Assembly (NCBI GenBank): GCA_964545205.1
Contig: CAZJFH010000054.1
Coordinates: 1 to 34,780 of the forward strand
Source: CAZJFH01 sp964545205
GTDB taxonomy: Bacteria; Pseudomonadota; Alphaproteobacteria; Rhodospirillales; Magnetospirillaceae
Direction: 5' to 3'
Length of the DNA stretch: 34,780 nt
How positions within the stretch are numbered: position 1 is the stretch's first letter; every line of letters begins with the position of its first letter. This document shows positions 28,384 to 34,780 of the stretch, in pieces. Made by a program: the position numbers and the translations under genes. Below the pieces are notes generated by a model. It did no database searches. It was not told the DNA's origin and was given only the letters and a program-made list of their open reading frames with translations.

Positions 28384-30711
28384 TCAGCGGGCGCGGCGCT
28401 GGACGCTGTCGATGCTGCCGACCATGCCGGTGTTGATGTTGGCGGCGTTGGCCTCGTCGGTGTCCAGATGCATCGCCAGGCGGAAGTTGGGGTTCACGCG
28501 CACGACCACGTCGCCGAAGATCAGCTCGCGGTCGCCCTCGACCCTGACGCGGACGATGTAGCGGTCGCGCAGCCCCAGCTTGAGCGCGTCGTCCGGCGAC
28601 ATGTGGATGTGGCGCTGGGCGCAGACGACGCCGCGCGGCAGCTCGACCCGGCCGGCCGGACCCTCGAGGATGCAGCCCGGCGTGCCCTTGAGGTCGCCCG
28701 ATTCGCGGATCGGCGGATGGATGCCGAGCTTGAACTGCTCGGTCATCGCGATCTCGACCTGGGTCTCCTTGCGCGCCGGGCCGAGGACGCGGACGTTCTC
28801 GATGCGGCCCTTCGGCCCGATCAGCGTCACCTTCTCCTCGCAGGCGAACTGGCCCGGCTGGCTGAGTTCGTGCAGGTTGCAGAGCTGGTGGCCGGGGCCG
28901 AACAGCGCCTCGACGTGCTCCTGCGCCAGGTGGACGTGGTGGGCCGAGACCTCGATCGGGATCGGCAGTTCCGCCTGCTGGTGGATGCGGCCGGTGATCT
29001 TGGCGCGCTTGCAGGCGCCGACCGTCTCGCGGGCGATCATCCGCTCCTCGTCGGTCGGCACCACCAGCACGGTGACCGGCGAATCCGCGGTCGAGATCAC
29101 CTCGATGCTGTTGAAGCCGTCCGCGGCCAGGTTCTTCTTCTCGTCGATCCTGATGCCCATGAAGCCGAGGCCCTGGCAGGCCGCCCAGCGCACGCCGGCC
29201 GAGCCCTGGCCGATGCCGCCGGTGAACACGACGCAATCGAGGTCGCCCATCGCCGCGGCGTAGGAGCCGATGTACTTGCGCAAGGAATAGCAGAAGGTCT
29301 TGAAGGCCAGCAGCGCCCGCGGATCGCCGTCCTGCGCCGCCTGCTCGATCTCGCGCATGTCGTTGGAGATGCCGGACAGGCCCTTCAGGCCGGACTTCTT
29401 GTTCAGCAGCGCGTCGATGGCGTCGGCGTCCATGCCCTCGCTGCGCATCAGATGCACCAGGATGCCGGGATCGACGTCGCCGCTGCGCGTGCCCATCAGC
29501 AGGCCCTGCGTCGGCGTCATGCCCATCGAGGTGTCGACCGAGCGGCCGTGGTCGATGGCGCAGACCGAGGCGCCGTTGCCGAGATGGCAGCTGATGATCG
29601 CCAGCTCCGAGTAGTGGCGCTTGAGCGTCTCGGCGGCCTTCAGCGACACGTAGGCGTGCGACATGCCGTGGAAGCCGTAGCGGCGGATCTTCTTGTCCTC
29701 GTGGAACTCCCACGGCAGGCCGTAGAGATAGGCGTAGGCCGGCATCGTGTGGTGGAAGGCGGTGTCGAACACCGCGACGTGCGGCACGTTGGGCAGCAGC
29801 GACCGCGCCTCGCGGATGCCGATCAGGTTGACCGGGTTGTGCAGCGGCGCCAGCGGCGAGAACTTCTCGATCTCGGCGATCACCGCGTCGTCGATGACGG
29901 TGGCGGCCGAGAACTTGTCGCCGCCGTGGACGACGCGATGGCCGACGGCGGTGATCTCGGCGGTCGAGGACAGCACGCCGGCGTCGGCCGCGGTCAGCTC
30001 GGCGATCATCTCGCGGAACGCCTCGCCATGGCAGCCGCGCTCGAGCTTGCGCACGACCTCGCGGTCGCCGGCGCGGTAGACGTGGCGGGTGCCGTCCTCG
30101 CCGATGCGCTCGATCAGGCCGCGGGCGTTGCGCTCGGGCGATTCGGTGTCGAACAGGTTGTATTTCAGCGACGACGAGCCGCAGTTGACGACCAGGATGC
30201 GCTGCGGCGACTGGTCGCGCAGGCCGAGGCCGTAGGGGTCGGCCGACTCGCGCACCGCCTTCAGCGCGATCTCCGAGCCGGTGCCGTCGGCCGAGGCCTT
30301 GCGCAGCCGCTCGGTGATGGTGCGCGACAGGTACTTGATCGCCGGCGGGAACGTCATCACCAGGGCCGAGAACACCTCCTCGGGGATCAGCAGCGCCTGG
30401 CAGCGGGTCACCGCGATGACGTCGGCCGAGGTCTTGTCGCCGGTCATCAGGCTCATCTCGCCGAAGATCTGGCCGGCCTCGACCGCGTCGATGTGGTGCT
30501 TGCGGCCGTGGTCGTCGATGACCGAGACCTCGGCCCGGCCCTCGATGATCACCCCCATGAAGCGGTGCTCGTCGCCGAACTTCTTGATCGCCTCGTTGGC
30601 CTCGAAGGTCTCGACCCGAGCCCCCGCGAGCAACTGTTCGAGCCGATCCGCCGGGAAATCCCGGAACAGCGGCACCTGCTGCGTCAGAAAGCTGCCGATG
30701 GCGGAGGTCAT
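28384..30711 (-). CDS. Three-domain fusion: cyclic-nucleotide-binding fold, acetate kinase and PduL phosphotransacylase
   Basis: 775 aa from ATG at 30711; in-frame ATG 30747 and TTG 30780 are alternatives. Residues 4-135 form a CNB domain with FGEMSL, but the cyclic-phosphate Arg position reads Thr (GDKTSAD). Residues about 172-572 are acetate kinase: ILVVNCGSSSLKYNLFD, VGHRVVHGG, FDTAFHHTMP, RRYGFHGMSH, CHLGNGASVCAI, LMGTRSGDVDPG. The motif usually GIGENS reads GIGQGS (Gln502). Residues about 583-775 are PduL: SAHHVHL (His591, 592, 594), AQRHIHMSPDDA (His701, 703) and MHLDTDEANAA (His748). Together PduL (acyl-CoA + Pi to acyl-P) and AckA (acyl-P + ADP to acetate + ATP) form a complete acetate pathway in one chain, with a sensory front end. 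It is cytosolic and divergent from the VWA gene. Confidence 0.93.
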   Translation of the reverse strand: MTSAIGSFLTQQVPLFRDFPADRLEQLLAGARVETFEANEAIKKFGDEHRFMGVIIEGRAEVSVIDDHGRKHHIDAVEAGQIFGEMSLMTGDKTSADVIAVTRCQALLIPEEVFSALVMTFPPAIKYLSRTITERLRKASADGTGSEIALKAVRESADPYGLGLRDQSPQRILVVNCGSSSLKYNLFDTESPERNARGLIERIGEDGTRHVYRAGDREVVRKLERGCHGEAFREMIAELTAADAGVLSSTAEITAVGHRVVHGGDKFSAATVIDDAVIAEIEKFSPLAPLHNPVNLIGIREARSLLPNVPHVAVFDTAFHHTMPAYAYLYGLPWEFHEDKKIRRYGFHGMSHAYVSLKAAETLKRHYSELAIISCHLGNGASVCAIDHGRSVDTSMGMTPTQGLLMGTRSGDVDPGILVHLMRSEGMDADAIDALLNKKSGLKGLSGISNDMREIEQAAQDGDPRALLAFKTFCYSLRKYIGSYAAAMGDLDCVVFTGGIGQGSAGVRWAACQGLGFMGIRIDEKKNLAADGFNSIEVISTADSPVTVLVVPTDEERMIARETVGACKRAKITGRIHQQAELPIPIEVSAHHVHLAQEHVEALFGPGHQLCNLHELSQPGQFACEEKVTLIGPKGRIENVRVLGPARKETQVEIAMTEQFKLGIHPPIRESGDLKGTPGCILEGPAGRVELPRGVVCAQRHIHMSPDDALKLGLRDRYIVRVRVEGDRELIFGDVVVRVNPNFRLAMHLDTDEANAANINTGMVGSIDSVQRRAR

Positions 30712-30806
30712 GGCGTCGGGTCCCCATTGTGCTGCATTGCGAAACATTGGAGCGGATTTTCCTGCTGCGTCAACCGACAAAGCCGTTACTGCACCGCAAC
30801 CCCGGT

Positions 30807-30836
30807 GTGACCGTGGCGCGGGGCCGGCGATATACT
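30807..30836 (+). promoter_or_regulatory. Possible promoter of the VWA gene
   Basis: GTGACC (30807-30812), 18-nt spacer, TATACT (30831-30836), 34 nt before the ATG at 30871. The -10 is good, the -35 fair. Confidence 0.45.
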
Positions 30837-30870
30837 TATCTTTGAGGGATCGAGGCTAGGAGTCGAATGC

Positions 30871-31584
30871 ATGAACGGCGACGACGAACCGTCCCTTCCG
30901 GCCGGGCGATCATCGCAGGTGGCGGTGGATTCTTTCTTAAGAAAGGTCGCCGCGGCGCCGAAGCCGACGCCCGAGGGCCGCGGCCGCCTGGTGTTCGCGA
31001 TGGACGCCACCGCCAGCCGCCAGCCGCGCTGGGACCAGGCCGCCCGCATCCAGGCCGAGATGTTCCGGGAGACGGCGGCGTTGGGCGGGCTCGACATCCA
31101 GCTGGTCTACTATCGCGGCTACGACGAATGCCGGGCCTCGAAATGGGTGCGCGAGGCCGAGGAGCTGCTGCGGCTGATGCGGCAGGTCTCGTGTCTCGGC
31201 GGCTACACCCAGATCGGCCGGGCGCTCGACCATGTGGTCCAGGAAACCGCCCGCGGCAAGGTTCACGCGGTGGTGTTCGTCGGCGACTGCTTCGAGGAGG
31301 ACGCGGACCAGGTCTGCGCCACCGCCGGCCGCCTCGGCGTGCTGCGGGTGCCGGTGTTCGTGTTCCACGAGGGCGGCGATCCGGTCGCGGCCCGCGTGTT
31401 CCCGCAGATCGCCAAGCTGTCGGGCGGCGCCTATTGCCGCTTCGACGCCTCCGCCCCCGACCAGCTCCGCGACCTGCTGTCGGCGGTCGCGGTCTACGCC
31501 GCCGGCGGCCGCAAGGCGCTGGCCGAGTACGGCAACCGGCGCGGCGGCGCCGTGCTGCGGCTGACCCACCAGATGCGGGGCTGA
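30871..31584 (+). CDS. VWA-like domain protein
   Basis: 237 aa, no signal peptide. RLVFAMDATASRQPRW (about 44-59) gives a MIDAS-like DxTxS metal site. GGYTQIGRALDHV (about 111-123, Thr) and VVFVGDCFEED (about 134-144, Asp) complete it. The fold would bind a divalent metal and a protein partner. AGGAG lies 8 nt before the ATG. The next gene (membrane J-domain protein) follows after 1 nt, so the pair is an operon and may be a chaperone-linked complex. Target unknown. Confidence 0.8.
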   Translation: MNGDDEPSLPAGRSSQVAVDSFLRKVAAAPKPTPEGRGRLVFAMDATASRQPRWDQAARIQAEMFRETAALGGLDIQLVYYRGYDECRASKWVREAEELLRLMRQVSCLGGYTQIGRALDHVVQETARGKVHAVVFVGDCFEEDADQVCATAGRLGVLRVPVFVFHEGGDPVAARVFPQIAKLSGGAYCRFDASAPDQLRDLLSAVAVYAAGGRKALAEYGNRRGGAVLRLTHQMRG

Positions 31585-31585
31585 C

Positions 31586-32323
31586 GTGCTGCAGGCGGTG
31601 CTCCTCGGCCTGGCGCTGCTGATCCTGGTGATCCTCGGCGGCCGCTGGTTCGCCAGCGCCAATCCGCACGCCGTGCTCAGGCTGCTGAAATGGGGCGGGC
31701 TCGGCCTCGCCGCGCTGGCGCTACTGGCGCTGGTGGTCACCGGCCGGCTGCCGCTGCTGCTGGCGGCGGTCGCCGGCCTGGTGCCCTGGCTGCTGCGCGC
31801 CATGCACGTCCATTCGGCCTATCGCGCGCTCAAGGGCGCCCTCGGCGGCCGCTCCGGCGGCTGGCGCAACGCCGGCGCGGCGGCGCCGAACACCTCGTCG
31901 GTCGACACGCGCTATCTGCGGATGGTGCTCGATCACGACAGCGGCGAGCTCGACGGCGAGGTGCTGGCCGGGCCGGGCCGGGGCCGGCGGCTGTGCCAGC
32001 TCGCCGACGAGGAGCTGGCGGCGCTGTGGCGCGAATGCCGGGCCGATCCGCAGTCGCTGCAGCTCCTGGAGGCGTGGCTGGAGCGCAACCGACCGAATTG
32101 GCGCGACGAGGAGCCCGGCCCGGGCGCCGGCGCCGCCCCTTCCGACGGGCCGATGACCCGCGACGAGGCGTGGTCGGTGCTGGGTTTGCGCCCCGGCGCC
32201 ACCCCGGACGAGATCCAGTCCGCCTACAAAAGGCTGATGATGGCGTGCCATCCGGATCATGGCGGATCGGACTGGCTCGCCAGCCGCCTCAATCAAGCGA
32301 AAGACATGCTTCTCAATGACTGA
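31586..32323 (+). CDS. Membrane-anchored J-domain protein
   Basis: 245 aa from GTG. Two hydrophobic segments (about 3-19 and 35-70) anchor it. A central region (about 95-170) with DTRYLRMVLDHDSGELDGEVL is common in such DnaJ-like membrane proteins. The C-terminal J domain (about 190-245) has EAWSVLGLRPGATPDEI, AYKRLMMACHPDHGGSD with the HPD motif intact, and NQAKDMLL. It should stimulate DnaK at the membrane. Layout is like Tim14/DjlA-type proteins with the J domain at the end. Coupled to the VWA gene. Confidence 0.85.
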   Translation: MLQAVLLGLALLILVILGGRWFASANPHAVLRLLKWGGLGLAALALLALVVTGRLPLLLAAVAGLVPWLLRAMHVHSAYRALKGALGGRSGGWRNAGAAAPNTSSVDTRYLRMVLDHDSGELDGEVLAGPGRGRRLCQLADEELAALWRECRADPQSLQLLEAWLERNRPNWRDEEPGPGAGAAPSDGPMTRDEAWSVLGLRPGATPDEIQSAYKRLMMACHPDHGGSDWLASRLNQAKDMLLND

Positions 32324-32431
32324 AGGGGTCGTTGCGCGACTCCGATGGCCGTGGCAGAAAGGTCCGGCCACGACGATGCCGTGGCTTGCGCGGCAAATGC
32401 ATACTTCTTTTCATTTTCACGAGGTCAGAGA

Positions 32432-33304
32432 ATGGCACGACGGGTCAGAAAGGCTGTGTTTCCGGTCGGCGGCATGGGCACGCGCTTCCTTCCGGCGACC
32501 AAGGCGATGCCCAAGGAAATGCTGCCGGTCGTCGACAAGCCGCTGATCCAGTACGCCGTCGAGGAGGCCCAGGCCGCCGGCATCGAGCACTTCATCTTCG
32601 TCACCGGCCGCGGCAAGAACGCCATCGAGGACCATTTCGACCACGCCCCCGACCTGGAGCGCACCCTGGCCGCCCGCGGCAAGACCGCCGAGATCGCGGC
32701 GGTGACGTCGTGGATGCCGCAGTCGGGGCAGGTGTCCTACACCCGCCAGCAGGAGCCGATGGGCCTGGGCCACGCCGTCTGGTGCGCCCGCGATCTGGTC
32801 AACGACGAGCCCTTCGCCGTCATCCTGCCCGACGACCTGGTGCTGGCGAAGACGCCGTGCCTGAAGCAGATGGTCGCCGCCCATACCGAGGTCGGCGGCA
32901 ACGTCGTCGCGGTGATCGACGTGCCGCGCGAGCATACCAAGCGCTACGGCATTCTCGACGTCGATGCCGACAAGGGCCGCCTGGTCAGCGCCAAGGGCCT
33001 GGTCGAGAAGCCCGAGCCGGAAAAGGCGCCGTCGACGCTGTCGATCATCGGCCGCTACATCCTGCATCCGTGCGTGTTCGAATACCTCGACAAGCAGACC
33101 AAGGGCGCCGGCGGCGAGATCCAGCTCACCGACGCCATGTCGCAGACCATCGGCCAGGTGCCGTTCCACGGGCTTCGTTTCGAGGGGCAGCGTTTCGACT
33201 GCGGCGACAAGGTCGGTTTCCTGCACGCGCAGATCGCGTTCGCGCTGGCGCGTCCGGACATCGGCCCCGCTTTCGCCGAAGTGCTGAAGGGGATCGACCT
33301 CTAA
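32432..33304 (+). CDS. galU: UTP-glucose-1-phosphate uridylyltransferase
   Basis: 290 aa, the normal length. It makes UDP-glucose from UTP and glucose-1-phosphate. The nucleotide-binding start KAVFPVGGMGTRFLPATKAMPKEMLPVVDKPLI (split as VFPVGGMGTRFLPATK and MPKEMLPVVDKPLI) and FAVILPDDLVL, with further GalU segments GLVEKPEP and GGEIQLTDAM, are clear. ATG at 32432 follows GAGG; upstream in-frame codons would add unrelated residues. It is followed after 24 nt by ugd, an operon for UDP-glucuronate. Confidence 0.95.
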   Translation: MARRVRKAVFPVGGMGTRFLPATKAMPKEMLPVVDKPLIQYAVEEAQAAGIEHFIFVTGRGKNAIEDHFDHAPDLERTLAARGKTAEIAAVTSWMPQSGQVSYTRQQEPMGLGHAVWCARDLVNDEPFAVILPDDLVLAKTPCLKQMVAAHTEVGGNVVAVIDVPREHTKRYGILDVDADKGRLVSAKGLVEKPEPEKAPSTLSIIGRYILHPCVFEYLDKQTKGAGGEIQLTDAMSQTIGQVPFHGLRFEGQRFDCGDKVGFLHAQIAFALARPDIGPAFAEVLKGIDL

Positions 33305-33328
33305 GACGAACAAGAACGGGAGAACCTC

Positions 33329-34645
33329 ATGCGCATCGCGATGATCGGCACCGGCTATGTCGGCCTGGTGTCGGGGACCTGCTTCTCCGAGTTCGGCATC
33401 GACGTCGTGTGCGTCGACAAGGACGAGGCCAAGATCGCCCGCCTGTGCGAAGGCAGGATTCCGATCTACGAGCCGGGACTGGAAGACCTGGTCGCCAGCA
33501 ACGTCAAGGCCGGGCGCCTGTCGTTCACCACCGACCTCGCCCAGGCGATGCAGGGCGTCGACGCCGTGTTCATCGCGGTCGGCACGCCGAGCCGTCGCGG
33601 CGACGGCCATGCCGACCTGTCCTACGTCTATCAGGCGGCGCGCGAGATCGCGGCGCAACTGTCGCGCTACACGGTGATCGTCACCAAGTCGACCGTTCCC
33701 GTCGGCACCGGCCGCGAGGTCGCCCGCATCGTCCGCGAGGCGCGGCCCGACGCCGATTTCGACGTCGTCTCGAACCCCGAGTTCCTGCGCGAAGGCTCGG
33801 CGATCAACGACTTCATGCGCCCCGACCGCGTGGTCATCGGCGCCGAGAGCGACCGCGCCCGCGAGGTGATGCGCCAGCTCTACCGCGTGCTCTACCTGAT
33901 CGAGACGCCGATCGTCTGGACGACGCTCGAGACCTCGGAGCTGATCAAATACGCCGCCAACACCTTCCTGGCGACCAAGATCACCTTCATCAACGAGGTC
34001 GCCGACCTGTGCGAGAAGGTCGGCGCCGACGTCCACGACGTCGCCCGCGGCATCGGCCTCGACGGGCGCATCGGCAAGAAGTTCCTCCACGCCGGCCCCG
34101 GCTACGGCGGCTCGTGCTTTCCCAAGGACACCCTGGCCCTGGTGCGCACGGCGCGCGACTACGAGAGCCCGCTGAAGATCGTCGAGCAGGTCGTGGCCAT
34201 CAACGACGAGCGCAAGCGGCGCATGGCCGACAAGATCGTCGCCGCCTGCGGCGGCTCGGTCGCGGGCAAGCGCATCGCGGTGCTCGGCCTGACCTTCAAG
34301 CCCAACACCGACGACATGCGCGACAGCCCCAGCCTGGACATCGTTCCGGCGCTGCAGAAGGCCGGCGCCACCGTCAGCGCCTTCGATCCCGAGGGCATCG
34401 AGGAGGCGAAGAAGTCGCTGAGCGACGTCGCCTGGGCGGAAGACGCCTATTCGGCGATGGAGGGCGCCGACGCGGTGGCGATCCTGACCGAGTGGAACGA
34501 GTTCCGCGCCCTCGACCCGGACCGCATGAAGCGCGTGCTGAAGGCGCCGGTCGTGGTCGATCTGCGCAACATCTACAATCCCAAGGACATGATCGACGCC
34601 GGCTTCACCTACGTCTGCATCGGTCGTCCCGGGAGCAAGGTGTAG
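33329..34645 (+). CDS. ugd: UDP-glucose 6-dehydrogenase
   Basis: 438 aa, typical. It oxidises UDP-glucose twice with NAD+ to UDP-glucuronate, used for exopolysaccharide or lipid modification. The Rossmann motif MRIAMIGTGYVGLVSGTCF is N-terminal. The central domain has SNPEFLREGSAINDF and KYAANTFLATKITFINE, and catalytic Cys263 lies in GGSCFPKDT. The C-terminal UDP-binding domain shows VLGLTFKPNTDDMRDSPS. GGGAG precedes the ATG. It uses the product of the upstream galU. Confidence 0.96.
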   Translation: MRIAMIGTGYVGLVSGTCFSEFGIDVVCVDKDEAKIARLCEGRIPIYEPGLEDLVASNVKAGRLSFTTDLAQAMQGVDAVFIAVGTPSRRGDGHADLSYVYQAAREIAAQLSRYTVIVTKSTVPVGTGREVARIVREARPDADFDVVSNPEFLREGSAINDFMRPDRVVIGAESDRAREVMRQLYRVLYLIETPIVWTTLETSELIKYAANTFLATKITFINEVADLCEKVGADVHDVARGIGLDGRIGKKFLHAGPGYGGSCFPKDTLALVRTARDYESPLKIVEQVVAINDERKRRMADKIVAACGGSVAGKRIAVLGLTFKPNTDDMRDSPSLDIVPALQKAGATVSAFDPEGIEEAKKSLSDVAWAEDAYSAMEGADAVAILTEWNEFRALDPDRMKRVLKAPVVVDLRNIYNPKDMIDAGFTYVCIGRPGSKV

Positions 34646-34660
34646 TCGTCGGCGGATTGC

Positions 34661-34686
34661 TCCCTCCCCCGCTTGCGGGGGAGGGA
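34661..34686. repeat. REP-like hairpin after ugd
   Basis: TCCCTCCCCCGC, TT, GCGGGGGAGGGA is a perfect 12-bp inverted repeat 16 nt after the ugd stop. A second imperfect hairpin follows (34700-34726, GCGCCA/TGGCGC core). It resembles widespread intergenic repeats and may also terminate galU-ugd transcription. Confidence 0.65.
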
Positions 34687-34728
34687 CGGGTGGGGGCCGC
34701 GACGGAGCGCCAAAGTGGCGCCGTCGCG

Positions 34729-34780
<52 letters not shown>

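Noticed and set aside
28006..30810. 934-aa plus-strand open frame opposite the AckA-PduL fusion
   Set aside because: Low-complexity Arg/Ala/Asp/Val-rich translation with no motifs; the minus strand carries three recognised domains.

Overview
The window is a very GC-rich, gene-dense bacterial chromosome segment. The gene content is a flavocytochrome c sulfide dehydrogenase operon, an ErcA-type alcohol dehydrogenase with its sensor kinase, a group 3b NiFe hydrogenase, Bfd/DUF2325 iron genes and many PAS histidine kinases. Together with the start and codon habits (frequent GTG/TTG starts, G/C third positions) this suggests an alphaproteobacterium, most likely Rhodospirillales-like. That placement is inference. 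The window opens in the 3' half of a tRNA-Thr(GGT) and ends in a 52-nt run of C that looks like a contig-end artefact.

Layout. 1-4204: tRNA-Thr, an AT-rich operator-like region, then an operon of a nonaheme c/b-type membrane cytochrome (CbcL-like architecture) with fccA and fccB. 4252-4334: paired-hairpin REP-like element. 4480-7209: PEP carboxylase. 7428-8515: periplasmic pentapeptide-repeat protein, coupled through an apparent CTG start to a heme oxygenase. 8512-10730 (minus): a cobalamin-binding sensor protein with a CarH-like Wx9EH motif, translationally coupled to a PAS histidine kinase; a MarR regulator diverges from it and a single-domain response regulator follows. 11883-14655: ercA-like alcohol dehydrogenase and its PAS histidine kinase. 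14624-17199 (minus): CPA1 antiporter with RCK-like tail and a membrane-protein gene broken by one amber codon. 17372-20022: PAS histidine kinase and a convergent DUF4142-like secreted protein. 20219-25364: five-gene group 3b NiFe hydrogenase operon including a cyclic-nucleotide-binding-fold protein, then the maturation protease behind a second REP-like element. 25493-28323: hemerythrin-like protein, a small membrane protein, DUF2325 protein, bfd and a small secreted protein; the DUF2325 and bfd promoters share a Fur-box-like sequence. 28384-30711 (minus): a three-part enzyme joining a cyclic-nucleotide-binding-fold domain, acetate kinase and a PduL phosphotransacylase. 30871-32323: VWA protein and membrane-anchored J-domain protein. 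32432-34645: galU and ugd, making UDP-glucuronate. No gene-free stretch exceeds 300 bases.

How the genes may work together. Much of the window concerns redox balance at low oxygen: sulfide oxidation into cytochrome c or the quinone pool, NADP-linked H2 metabolism, acetyl-CoA to acetate with ATP formation, and anaplerotic CO2 fixation. It is surrounded by sensors (four histidine kinases or their sensor partners, B12, hemerythrin, CNB folds). The most novel items are the CNB-AckA-PduL fusion (with an unusual GIGQGS motif where acetate kinases have GIGENS), the B12-sensor/histidine-kinase pair, and the CbcL-like cytochrome joined to fccAB. Five of the six convergent gene pairs overlap tail to tail.
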